Assembly: GCA_003278095.1 (NCBI GenBank)
Contig: QCHB01000003.1
Location: forward strand, 124,001 to 188,000
DNA: 64,000 nt
From: SAR116 cluster bacterium AG-390-L20
GTDB taxonomy: Bacteria > Pseudomonadota > Alphaproteobacteria > Puniceispirillales > Marisalimonadaceae
Direction of reading: 5' to 3'
The position numbers and the translations under genes were made by a program. Below are positions 17,139 through 26,223 of this stretch, piece by piece. Every line of letters begins with the position of its first letter. The first letter of the stretch is position 1. The notes beneath the pieces were generated by a model. That model saw only the letters and a list, made by a program, of their open reading frames with translations. It ran no database searches and was not told where the DNA came from.

Positions 17139-18776
17139 ATGTCTATATCTGAAGATGGTTTGAGAAAAAATCAAGCAAATTTTGCTTCTTTAAGCCCTTT
17201 ATCATTTCTTGAAAGAACTAGAAAGACGTTTCCAAATCAAACAGCCATTGAATATAAAGACTATAAGTTAAGTTATAAGCAAGCTGGCCAAAGGTGTGAC
17301 GCACTTGCAAATCTAATTAAAAATCAGAATTTTAATTCTGGAACTACTATTGCAGTTATGCTTCCTAATATACCAGTAATGTGGGAATGTCATTTCGCTG
17401 TCCCAATGGCGACAGGTGTTCTCAATGCAATAAATACTAGACTTGATAGTCATACTGTTCAATTTATACTTGAGCATGGCGAAGCTAAATTATTTATATA
17501 TGATTCTGAGTATAGTCCTATTGTAGAAAAGGCTCTATTAAATCTTAAAAATCCTCCTACCGTTATAGAATTTGTTGATGAAGTTGCTGGTAATAAAAGA
17601 TCAAATTTTGCGAATAAAGTTAATTGCCTTGATTATGAAACAGAATTAAAAAATTTTACTGGTACTACTTTTGAGCATGTACTTCCAAATGATGAATGGA
17701 ATTCAATTGCATTAAATTACACTTCCGGCACCACTGGAAATCCAAAAGGAGTTGTCTATCACCATCGCGGTGCTTATTTAAATGCAATTGGTAATTCACT
17801 TACTTGGGATTTACCAATGCATCCAAAATATTTGTGGACTTTGCCTATGTTCCATTGCAATGGTTGGTGCTTCCCGTGGACAATTACCGAAAGAGCGGGT
17901 ACTCATGTATGCCTGAGACAACCTGCAGGAGAGCTTATTGTTGAAGCTTTTCAAAAACACAATGTATCTCACTTATGTGGTGCACCTATAGTAATGCAAA
18001 TGGTAGCAGATCATTTATTACAAAATAATATTTCTCTTAAAAAAAATATTAGAATGATGACAGCTGGCGCACCTCCCCCAGAGGCTGTATTAAGTAAAAT
18101 GGCTTTGTGTGGAATTGAAGTTATTCATGTATATGGCTTAACAGAAATTTATGGACCAGCAGTGGTATGCGCGTGGCATCCTGAATGGAATGAATTAGAA
18201 GCATCTGAACAAGCAAGATTAAAAGCAAGGCAAGGTGTAGTTTATTCAGTTCAGGAAAATATGAAAATCATAGACCAGGAAACTAACAAAGACGTCCCAA
18301 AGGATGGTACGTCTCTGGGAGAAGTTCTTATTAAAGGTAATATCACAATGAAAGGTTATTATAAAAATAAAAAAGCTACTGATGAAGCATTTGAAGGTGG
18401 TTGGTTCCACACAGGAGATCTTGGGGTTTGGTATGAAGATGGATATATTCAACTTAAGGATAGATCAAAAGATATAATTATTTCTGGGGGAGAAAATATT
18501 TCATCAATTGAAGTTGAGGATGCCATATACAAACATCCAGAGGTGGTTGCGGTTGCTGTAGTTGCAAAAGAAGATGAAAAATGGGGTGAGACACCATGTG
18601 CTTTTATAGAATTAAGTGAAGGATCTACAGTTAGTGAAATAGATTTAAAAAATCATTGTAAATCTTTACTGGCGGGTTTTAAAGTTCCTAGATACTTTAA
18701 TTTCACAGAGCTTCCAAAAACAAGCACAGGAAAAATACAAAAATTCAAACTCAGAGAACAAACAAAATTAATATAA
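17139..18776 (+). CDS. Acyl-CoA synthetase (short/medium chain, AAE type)
   Basis: A 545-residue AMP-forming CoA ligase. The P-loop is NYTSGTTGNPKGVVYHHRGAY, then LWTLPMFHCNGWCFPW, the A5 motif YGLTEIYGP, GGWFHTGDLGV and the catalytic lysine in PKTSTGKIQKFKLR. ATG at 17139 is chosen because AGGAGGA is eight bases ahead; an upstream frame extension from 17088 lacks such a site. The family charges short and medium acids, and DMSP-pathway ligases look similar. The neighbouring divergent DmdC-like dehydrogenase would act on its product. Confidence 0.85.
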   Translation: MSISEDGLRKNQANFASLSPLSFLERTRKTFPNQTAIEYKDYKLSYKQAGQRCDALANLIKNQNFNSGTTIAVMLPNIPVMWECHFAVPMATGVLNAINTRLDSHTVQFILEHGEAKLFIYDSEYSPIVEKALLNLKNPPTVIEFVDEVAGNKRSNFANKVNCLDYETELKNFTGTTFEHVLPNDEWNSIALNYTSGTTGNPKGVVYHHRGAYLNAIGNSLTWDLPMHPKYLWTLPMFHCNGWCFPWTITERAGTHVCLRQPAGELIVEAFQKHNVSHLCGAPIVMQMVADHLLQNNISLKKNIRMMTAGAPPPEAVLSKMALCGIEVIHVYGLTEIYGPAVVCAWHPEWNELEASEQARLKARQGVVYSVQENMKIIDQETNKDVPKDGTSLGEVLIKGNITMKGYYKNKKATDEAFEGGWFHTGDLGVWYEDGYIQLKDRSKDIIISGGENISSIEVEDAIYKHPEVVAVAVVAKEDEKWGETPCAFIELSEGSTVSEIDLKNHCKSLLAGFKVPRYFNFTELPKTSTGKIQKFKLREQTKLI

Positions 18777-18777
18777 T

Positions 18778-21700
18778 TTAACTTACTTTTTTTAAATCTT
18801 TTTCAACAAGAATTTTATTTAGGGTTTTGTCCCATTTATTCTCAGCATTGATCATATTTTTTTCCTTGACGTGACCATATCCTTTTATCGATAGAGGAAT
18901 ATCCAAAAAATCTACAAATTTTTCATAATTATTTTCATTAAGATTTTTAGATATTTGATTAATGGTATGTAATATTTTTTTGACTAGAGCACGTTCTTTT
19001 TTTCTCTCTGTTGTGTAACCAAAAATATCGAATTTAGTATTTCTGAGAAATTTTAAGTAAGATAAAATTTTGAAAGCTTGAAAAACCCAAGGTCCAAATC
19101 TTTGTTTAATTAGATGACCAGTTTCAGGGTCCTTTTTTGAAAATAATGGCGGTGCTAAGTAATACTCTAATTTTACATTTTTATTTTTTTGTAAAAAGTC
19201 TTTTGCAAATTCACCAGATGTATGTAGCCTGCCAACTTCATATTCATCTTTGTACCTCATTATTCTAAAAAGAGTTAATGCAACTTTTCTAGAAAGAGGT
19301 AGTTCATTTTTTGTATTAGATATTTTAGTTTCTTTTGAAATAACTTTATTTACGTTAGACAAAAAAAGATCTGAGTATTCTTTATCTTGAAATTGTTCAA
19401 GTATATCAGAAAATTTTTCCAAATAATTGCTTATAGGCTTTTCTTCTGAAATTACCTGATCCATATGGGCAGCCTTAAAAACTATTTCGGGATATTCAGA
19501 TAATAGTCTTCCCCAGTTAAAGGCTCTAAGGTTCTGCTCTATTGCTACACCATTTAACTCTATAGCTCTTTCTAAAGAACTTATTTCGATTGGTATAAGG
19601 CTTTTTTGAGCTGCCATACCTAGCATCATAATATTTGCTGATACAGTATCGCCAACTAGAGATTCTGCTAAGTTAGATATATCGATAAATTTTATATTTT
19701 CTTCTTCCAAGTGATTTTCTAAATGTTTTTTTAATAAACTATCATCAACAACAGTACCTATATGAACCCCTGCCACACCAACTGGTTCAACTCTTCCATT
19801 TATTATGGCTATTGTTTTATTAGGATTTAAAGTTCTGGTAATTGAAGGTGAGACTGAAACAACAGCATCGCATCCAAGGAGTAAATCGGCAGTTTCATTT
19901 GGTAGTCTTGCAGATCGAGTATAAAGAGATTTTTCTTTACTTATTCTAATTTGGCTAGTTACAGCACCATTTTTTTGGGCCAAGCCTGTAAAATTCATTG
20001 ACTGTGCATATAACTTATCAATTCGGGCTGCCATAACTACTATTGCTGCTACAGTTGAAATTCCTGTACCCCCGATGCCTGCCATAATAAGATTTTGAAT
20101 TTTATTCAATTTCTGTTTGGGTTTACTTAAGGAATTAAAAATATCAGGAATATCTGGAAAAGATTTTTTTAAAGGCTCAGATAAACTACCTGATGAAACA
20201 CCAATAAAACTTGGACAAAAACCTTTTTTGCAAGAATAATCTTTGTTACAGACACTTTGATCAATTTGTCTTTTAGTTCCTTCAAAATGATCAAAAGGTT
20301 TAACAGCAACGCAGTTGGATTTTTCTGCGCAATCACCACATCCTTCACAAACATCTGGGTTTATATACATTTTTATATCTCTATCTTGTACATATCCTCT
20401 TTTACGTCTTCTTCTAAGTTCTGTAGCACATGTTTGAACATATATAATTGCTGTTACACCTGGTATATTTCTAACTTCTTTTTGAACATTTATAAGTTCA
20501 TCACGATGAAATATTCCTACCTTATCAGCAAATAATCTTGTTTCTTTAAATTGTTCTGGCTCATCTGAAACCACATAAATTTTTCTTACGCCTTCTGCGG
20601 ATAATTGTTTAGAGATTGCCCAGGGGGTAGCTCCTCCAACGGCCTTTTGACCACCTGTCATAGCAACAGCATCATTATAAAGAATTTTAAAAGTTATATT
20701 TACATTTGCTGAAACTGCTGCCCTTATTGCAAGAGATCCAGAATGGGCATAGGTTCCATCACCTATATTTTGAAAAGTATGATTATGATTTGAAAAAGGC
20801 GCTCTTCCAATCCAATGACCACCTTCTCCACCCATTTGACTAAAATTAGTTAATTTTTCTGGATGTAGAAAATAACCTATTGAATGACAACCAATTCCTA
20901 TACCAACAACTTCCTCTTCAGGTGTTTTAGTTCCAGAATTATGAGGGCATCCTGCACAATACCATGGTGTTCTTGAGGCGACTGGAGGTAAGTTACTTCC
21001 TAATGATTCAGATTTAACTTTAGGAATGTCAAAATCGACAGAAGATTGCTTAACTTTTTTTAAAAGGCAGTCTGCAATAATATCGCTAGATAATTCAGAA
21101 ACATTTGGAATTAACTCTTCTTTTGTTGTTGCATCAAATTTTCCAGATAATAAAGGTCGAAATTTAGAATTAAAAAGGATATGGGCAACTTGTTCTTCGA
21201 CAATGCCTCCCTTTTCTTCGACAACAAGTATTTCTTCAAACTGGTCACAAAAATCAATTATCTCTTCATCTATTAAAGGCCAGGGGATTTTACAGGCAAA
21301 AAAACCAATTCCAATATTTTCAGGGTTTTTTATACCAATACAATCAAAAGCATCTATTGTTTCAGTAGCCGCTTTTCCAACTGCAATAATACCAAGAGTC
21401 TTTTTTTCAGGATTGAAAATTACTTTATTTATTTTGTTTTGTTTAATAAAATTTCTAGTTGCAGGTATTCGTCTTTTTATAAGAGCAGCTTCTCTATCTA
21501 ATGCTGGATCGTGTCTGTTCACATGAACATTTATTGGCGGGTCCAATTTTTGAGAGTTTGGCCTTAATTTGCCGAGGTCAATTACTGCATTTGAATCGGC
21601 GGTATCACTAGTAATTTTAAGAGCTACACATATACCTGCATGACGAGATAAAGCAAAGGCTTGTAAACCTAAAGTTATAACTTCATCTACGTTTGCAGGA

Positions 21701-22236
21701 TAAAAAACAGGAATACCTGCAGAAATAAGCGATTGTTCAGACTGGTAAGCTAATGTTGAGCTTTTACCGATAGGATCATCAGCTACTGCTAGGACCATTC
21801 CACCTTTTAAGGCCACGCCACCCATATTTGCATGTCTCAATGCGTCCATTGCTCTATCTAAGCCGGGACCCTTTCCATACCAAATAGAAAAAACACCATC
21901 AATTACTGGTTTATCATATAAGCCAAGCATTTGGGTGCCCCAAGCCGCAGTTGCGGCTAATTCTTCATTAACTGCAGGTTGAAAAACAATATTATACTTA
22001 TCTAAATGTTTTTTGGCTCTCCCTAGTTCTAAATCAAGCGTTCCAAGAGGAGAGCCAGGATAACCACTTACATAACCATTAGTTAATAATCCGTTATCTT
22101 TATCTAGTTTTGCTTGTTCTATTAAAAGACGAACTAAGGCTTGGACACCGTTCATTAATGCTAAATCATTGTCCTTTGTAAAACAATCGTCTAATCTTAT
22201 AGAATTTAATTGGTTCAAGTTTGTCTCATAATACAA
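18778..22236 (-). CDS. Fused indolepyruvate (2-oxoacid) ferredoxin oxidoreductase
   Basis: An 1152-residue single-chain 2-oxoacid oxidoreductase. In order: an IorA-like N-terminal half, a thiamine-diphosphate site (GCHSIGYF, then NIGDGTYAHSG, about residues 455-500), a ferredoxin-like 4Fe-4S segment DVCEGCGDCAEKSNC near 625, and a gamma domain beginning MAGIGGTGISTVAA near 715. A C-terminal region of about 250 residues follows, typical of the aerobic fused form. It decarboxylates aryl or branched 2-oxoacids to acyl-CoA with reduction of ferredoxin or another carrier. The start appears to be TTG without a good ribosome-binding site, so the first residues are uncertain. It converges with the synthetase on its left, one base apart. 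Confidence 0.9.
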   Translation of the reverse strand: MYYETNLNQLNSIRLDDCFTKDNDLALMNGVQALVRLLIEQAKLDKDNGLLTNGYVSGYPGSPLGTLDLELGRAKKHLDKYNIVFQPAVNEELAATAAWGTQMLGLYDKPVIDGVFSIWYGKGPGLDRAMDALRHANMGGVALKGGMVLAVADDPIGKSSTLAYQSEQSLISAGIPVFYPANVDEVITLGLQAFALSRHAGICVALKITSDTADSNAVIDLGKLRPNSQKLDPPINVHVNRHDPALDREAALIKRRIPATRNFIKQNKINKVIFNPEKKTLGIIAVGKAATETIDAFDCIGIKNPENIGIGFFACKIPWPLIDEEIIDFCDQFEEILVVEEKGGIVEEQVAHILFNSKFRPLLSGKFDATTKEELIPNVSELSSDIIADCLLKKVKQSSVDFDIPKVKSESLGSNLPPVASRTPWYCAGCPHNSGTKTPEEEVVGIGIGCHSIGYFLHPEKLTNFSQMGGEGGHWIGRAPFSNHNHTFQNIGDGTYAHSGSLAIRAAVSANVNITFKILYNDAVAMTGGQKAVGGATPWAISKQLSAEGVRKIYVVSDEPEQFKETRLFADKVGIFHRDELINVQKEVRNIPGVTAIIYVQTCATELRRRRKRGYVQDRDIKMYINPDVCEGCGDCAEKSNCVAVKPFDHFEGTKRQIDQSVCNKDYSCKKGFCPSFIGVSSGSLSEPLKKSFPDIPDIFNSLSKPKQKLNKIQNLIMAGIGGTGISTVAAIVVMAARIDKLYAQSMNFTGLAQKNGAVTSQIRISKEKSLYTRSARLPNETADLLLGCDAVVSVSPSITRTLNPNKTIAIINGRVEPVGVAGVHIGTVVDDSLLKKHLENHLEEENIKFIDISNLAESLVGDTVSANIMMLGMAAQKSLIPIEISSLERAIELNGVAIEQNLRAFNWGRLLSEYPEIVFKAAHMDQVISEEKPISNYLEKFSDILEQFQDKEYSDLFLSNVNKVISKETKISNTKNELPLSRKVALTLFRIMRYKDEYEVGRLHTSGEFAKDFLQKNKNVKLEYYLAPPLFSKKDPETGHLIKQRFGPWVFQAFKILSYLKFLRNTKFDIFGYTTERKKERALVKKILHTINQISKNLNENNYEKFVDFLDIPLSIKGYGHVKEKNMINAENKWDKTLNKILVEKDLKKVS

Positions 22237-22239
22237 TTA

Positions 22240-22280
22240 ACTTGTTTATAATTTAATAAACTTAGTAAGTTTTAACAAGT
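22240..22280. promoter_or_regulatory. Nested inverted repeats between divergent genes
   Basis: ACTTGTT and AACAAGT enclose GTTTAT/ATAAAC and ACTTAGTAAGT, all within 41 bases. TATAAT at 22247 could be a -10 box toward the synthetase on the right. This is the only control region shared by the oxidoreductase and the synthetase. Confidence 0.35.
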
Positions 22281-22316
22281 AGTAAGATTTATTTATAGAA
22301 AGGTAAAGAAAACTTA

Positions 22317-23954
22317 ATGCTACTAAAATTAAATAATTACGATGATTTATATTCAACATTTAAGTGGAATATACCTGAAAATTATAATATTGCGTCTGAT
22401 ACTGTTGATAAAGTGGTATATAAAAATAGGACGGCATTATTTAATATTTTGGATAATGGTAAAATTGAAAAATGGTCTTTTTTAGATATAAAAAGATCTG
22501 CAAACAAGCTTGCTAACGCATTCGATCATCTTAATCTAGAACACAACGCTAGAGTTGGTATCATATTAGGCCAGTGTCCGGAAACAGCCATTTCTCATAT
22601 GGCATGTTTCAAATCTGGAAAAATATCAATACCACTTTTTAATTTATTCGGAAAAGATGCATTATTTTATCGTTTAAAAAACTCAAAAGCCTCTTTGGCA
22701 ATTTGTGACAGAATAGGACTTTTAAAAATTAAAGAAGTTTTTCATAAATTGCCTAATTTGAAATCAATAATTTGCGTGGATGAAATTGATGATCGAGTTA
22801 ACACTCTAAGTTTTAAAAAAATATTAGAAGAATCATCTGATAATTATACTAATAAAAGTACAAAATCATTTGACCCAGCTACAATAATTTATACTTCAGG
22901 CACAACTGGTGGACCTAAAGGTGCATTACTACCCCATAAAACATTACTAGGACATATACCAGGAGTTGAAATGCCACACGAATTTTTATCCTCATCAGAA
23001 CCAGTAACTGACTTATTTTGGACGCCAGCTGACTGGGCATGGATAGGAGGCTTGTTTGATGTTCTTCTTCCTGCATGGCATTTTGGAATTCCTGTTGTAA
23101 GTCATAGATCACAAAAATTTGATCCTGAATTTACGTTTGACTTAATTTCTAAGCTTAATATTCAAAATACTTTTTTACCACCCACAGCACTAAAAATGAT
23201 GAAGTCATTCAATCCTTCAAGTACAAAATATAAATTAAATTTAAGAACAATCGGGTCTGGAGGCGAAGCATTAGGAGAAGATTTGCTGGAGTGGGGAAAA
23301 AGAATTTTAGGTGTAAATATTAATGAATTTTATGGTCAAACAGAATGTAATCTAACCATTTCAAATAGCAGTGAGATAATGCCGACCAAGCAAGGTTCTA
23401 TAGGTAAACCTGTACCCGGCCAAGAGGTTAGGATTATGAATAAAAGAGGAGAATTTATAAAAGAGCCAGGTGTAGATGGTGAAATTGTTGTTAACTATAA
23501 TACACCGGTTGCTTTTTTGAAATATTGGGAGAATGACAAGGAGACCCAAAATAAAGTAATTAATGGTTGGCTTCATACAGGGGACTTTGCCTTTAGAGAT
23601 GATGAGGGATATTTTTATTTCAAAGGACGTGAGGATGATATTATAAACACTTCAGGTTATCGGGTAGGTCCAAGTGAAGTGGAAGACTGTATATTATCTC
23701 ATCCACATGTTGATATGGTTGCAGTCATAGGTGTGCCGGATAAAGTCAGAGGTAATGTAATCAAAGCTTTCATTATTCCAAGAAATAAAAAAGATATTTT
23801 AACACAAAATAAAGATCTTAAATTTAGTATCCAAAATGATGTTAAAGTAAAATTAGCAGCACACGAATATCCGCGTATTATAGAATTTGTAGAAGAATTA
23901 CCTATGACAACAACAGGTAAAATTATTCGTAAAGATTTAAGGAAAACCATTTAA
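22317..23954 (+). CDS. Acyl-CoA synthetase, medium-chain (ACSM/acetyl-CoA-synthetase-like)
   Basis: A 545-residue AMP-forming ligase. P-loop YTSGTTGGPKGALLPH, then WTPADWAWIGGLFDVLLPAW, the A5-like EFYGQTECN, GWLHTGDFAFRDDEGYF and FKGREDDIINTSGYRVGP, closing with TTTGKIIRKDLRK with the catalytic Lys. This set marks the medium-chain and xenobiotic acyl-CoA synthetases. AAAGG lies 14 bases before the ATG. It diverges from the ferredoxin oxidoreductase, whose product is also an acyl-CoA, so both may feed one pathway. Confidence 0.85.
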   Translation: MLLKLNNYDDLYSTFKWNIPENYNIASDTVDKVVYKNRTALFNILDNGKIEKWSFLDIKRSANKLANAFDHLNLEHNARVGIILGQCPETAISHMACFKSGKISIPLFNLFGKDALFYRLKNSKASLAICDRIGLLKIKEVFHKLPNLKSIICVDEIDDRVNTLSFKKILEESSDNYTNKSTKSFDPATIIYTSGTTGGPKGALLPHKTLLGHIPGVEMPHEFLSSSEPVTDLFWTPADWAWIGGLFDVLLPAWHFGIPVVSHRSQKFDPEFTFDLISKLNIQNTFLPPTALKMMKSFNPSSTKYKLNLRTIGSGGEALGEDLLEWGKRILGVNINEFYGQTECNLTISNSSEIMPTKQGSIGKPVPGQEVRIMNKRGEFIKEPGVDGEIVVNYNTPVAFLKYWENDKETQNKVINGWLHTGDFAFRDDEGYFYFKGREDDIINTSGYRVGPSEVEDCILSHPHVDMVAVIGVPDKVRGNVIKAFIIPRNKKDILTQNKDLKFSIQNDVKVKLAAHEYPRIIEFVEELPMTTTGKIIRKDLRKTI

Positions 23955-24015
23955 TTTCTCAAATTTAAATTATAGCTGAAATGAAAATTATCTACTTAAA
24001 TAAAATAGATTTCTT

Positions 24016-24089
24016 GGGTGTTGAAATTTTATATTTTTCACTTCTACGAAATAAGTTATACATAAAATATTAAATTTTATTTCAAGGAA
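24016..24089 (+). promoter_or_regulatory. Structured metY leader, possible SAM-responsive element
   Basis: The leader of the methionine gene can form an H-type pseudoknot: GGGTG (24016-24020) with CACTT (24039-24043), and loop ATTTT (24025-24029) with GAAAT (24048-24052). A rival pairing is perfect over seven bases: TTGAAAT (24021-24027) with ATTTCAA (24079-24085), which touches the AAGGAA ribosome-binding site (24084-24089). This is how SAM-II/SAM-V riboswitches control metY in marine Alphaproteobacteria. I could not align it base by base to the known consensus, so SAM binding is an inference. Confidence 0.38.
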
Positions 24090-24094
24090 CTATT

Positions 24095-25390
24095 ATGAGC
24101 GAAAATTACAAGTTTGATACCCTTTCTTTACATGCAGGTCATATCCCTGACAAAGAAACTGGATCTCGTGCTGTTCCTATTTATCAGACTACATCATATG
24201 TTTTTAAAAGCACTGAAGAGGCGGCTTCTCTATACAATATGGAGGTTGGTGGGCATTTATATACTAGAATTTCAAATCCTACTGTTGCAGCCCTTGAACA
24301 GAGATTGGCTGCATTAGAGGGTGGGGCTAGTGCCCTTGCATGTTCCAGTGGAATGGCAGCAATGCACTTAGTAGTTACAGCAATATGTAGTAGTGGTGAT
24401 CATATAGTAGCTTCAAGCAAAATGTATGGCGCCAATATAAATTTACTTCAGCATACTATGCCTCGTTTTGGTATTAATACGGATTTTGTAAACCCAAATG
24501 ATCCAGAAGCTATTGAAAATGCTATAAAACCCAACACAAAACTAGTCTTTGGTGAAGTGATCGGAAATCCTGGATTAGATATAATGGATGTCCCAACAAT
24601 TGCAGAAATATGTAAAAGAAAAAATGTTCCTCTAGTCCTTGATGCCACTTTTAATACACCATATTTGATGCAACCATTTAAACATGGAGCAAATATTGTT
24701 GTTCATTCACTAACAAAATGGTTGGGAGGACATGGTATTGCTATTGGAGGCGCCGTTGTAAATGGTGGAAACTTTGATTGGGGTGACAAAGAAAAATATC
24801 CAACTATTTCGGGACCACATTTTGCCTTGGGAGGCATAAGTTTTTGGGAAGAATTTGGACCATCTGCATTAATAGCCAAAATAAGAGCAGAAGGAATGTA
24901 TAATTTTGGTCCTTCTCTCTCTCCCACAAATGCGTTCCACTTAATGCAGGGTATAGAAACACTACCCTTGAGAATGAAAAAACATATTGAAAACACTCAC
25001 TCTATTCTTAATTTTCTAAGTAATCATGAAGCTGTTGCATGGGTTAAACATCCTGATTTAGATACACATCCTGATCACGAAGTAGCAAAAAAAATCTTAC
25101 CTAAAGGATCTGGTTCTATAATAGTATTTGGAATTAAAGGTGGACGAAAAGCTGGGCAAGTATTTATAGAATCTGTACAGTTAGCGTCTCATTTAGCAAA
25201 TGTTGGTGATGCTAAGACACTTCTAATTCATCCAGGGAGCACAACTCATTCTCATTTAAGTGCAGAAGCTATGAAAGAAGGAGGATTAACTGACGATATG
25301 ATAAGGCTTTCTGTTGGCTTGGAAGATGTTAAAGATATCAAAAAAGATTTTGAAAAAGGTTTCAAGGCTGTAAAAAAACTAAATAAATAG
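24095..25390 (+). CDS. metY: O-acetylhomoserine sulfhydrylase MetY
   Basis: A 431-residue PLP enzyme of the Cys/Met metabolism family. It makes homocysteine from O-acetylhomoserine and sulfide, and many members also use methanethiol to make methionine directly. The PLP lysine is Lys208 in HSLTKWLGGHG, with YTRISNPT and ACSSGMAAM as further marks. The length exceeds cystathionine synthases (about 390) and fits MetY. AAGGAA stands before the ATG, inside a structured leader that may sense SAM. A hydrolase gene follows eight bases after the stop. Confidence 0.92.
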   Translation: MSENYKFDTLSLHAGHIPDKETGSRAVPIYQTTSYVFKSTEEAASLYNMEVGGHLYTRISNPTVAALEQRLAALEGGASALACSSGMAAMHLVVTAICSSGDHIVASSKMYGANINLLQHTMPRFGINTDFVNPNDPEAIENAIKPNTKLVFGEVIGNPGLDIMDVPTIAEICKRKNVPLVLDATFNTPYLMQPFKHGANIVVHSLTKWLGGHGIAIGGAVVNGGNFDWGDKEKYPTISGPHFALGGISFWEEFGPSALIAKIRAEGMYNFGPSLSPTNAFHLMQGIETLPLRMKKHIENTHSILNFLSNHEAVAWVKHPDLDTHPDHEVAKKILPKGSGSIIVFGIKGGRKAGQVFIESVQLASHLANVGDAKTLLIHPGSTTHSHLSAEAMKEGGLTDDMIRLSVGLEDVKDIKKDFEKGFKAVKKLNK

Positions 25391-25397
25391 GTACTTT

Positions 25398-26192
25398 ATG
25401 AGAATTAATTTTAAAGGTAATGAAACATATATTGGAACTGGTGGTAGAAGTTTAGATAGTAACAAAACTACTATTTGTTTTTTACATGGATCAGGTCAAA
25501 ATCATCTAAGTTTTATTCAACAAGCTAGATTTTTTGCTTTTAAGGGATATTCTATAATCGTTCCTGATATGCCAGGTCATGGGTTTTCTAAAGGAAAACC
25601 TTTAAATTCAATTAAGGAAAACGCTAATTGGATTTATGAGTTATTAGTTGAACTGGAAGTTCAAGAATTAGTTATCGTAGGTCACTCACAAGGATGCTTA
25701 GTAGGTCTAGAACTAAATAGACTTTACCCAGAGTTTTTAAAAGGAATAATTTTTGTTGCAGGATCAAATGAAATACCAGTTAACCAATTCTTATTAGATC
25801 TTTCCAAAGAAGATCCTCAAAAAGCTTCAAATATGATGGTAACTTGGGGACATGGAATAGATGGTGACATGTCTACTAATAATTGGCCGGGTCACTCACA
25901 CTATGGTGAGGGTAATAATATAATGAAAATGAATACGGCAGATGCTCTGCTAAATGATTTAAATTCTATTAACAACTATAATAGTGGGGTGGAAGCTTCA
26001 AAAAAGGTTAATATACCTTCTTTAGCTGTTCTAGCTAAAAATGACCAAATGACACCGTTGAAATCAGGATTAAAATTTGTTGATCTTCTTAAAAACTGTG
26101 AAACTCATATTCTTGATTGTGGTCATTTTCTTCAATCTGAAAGGCCAAAAGAGCTAAATTCAATAATAAATTCATATCTTACAAAATTATAA
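25398..26192 (+). CDS. Alpha/beta-fold hydrolase
   Basis: A 264-residue serine hydrolase. The nucleophile Ser97 is in VGHSQG, with Asp216 in KNDQMTP and His243 in CGHF completing a normal triad; the oxyanion hole is FLHGSGQN near 29-35. The substrate could be an ester or thioester. It starts eight bases after metY, so it is probably co-transcribed; MetX-type acetyltransferases share this fold, but the length and motifs do not match MetX. No signal peptide is seen. Confidence 0.82.
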   Translation: MRINFKGNETYIGTGGRSLDSNKTTICFLHGSGQNHLSFIQQARFFAFKGYSIIVPDMPGHGFSKGKPLNSIKENANWIYELLVELEVQELVIVGHSQGCLVGLELNRLYPEFLKGIIFVAGSNEIPVNQFLLDLSKEDPQKASNMMVTWGHGIDGDMSTNNWPGHSHYGEGNNIMKMNTADALLNDLNSINNYNSGVEASKKVNIPSLAVLAKNDQMTPLKSGLKFVDLLKNCETHILDCGHFLQSERPKELNSIINSYLTKL

Positions 26193-26223
26193 TAATTTTA
26201 AATAGGGAGGTTTCAAAGTAATT

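Noticed and set aside
24114-24996. Overlapping frames inside metY on both strands
   Set aside because: metY has full family motifs throughout; the alternative frames have none.
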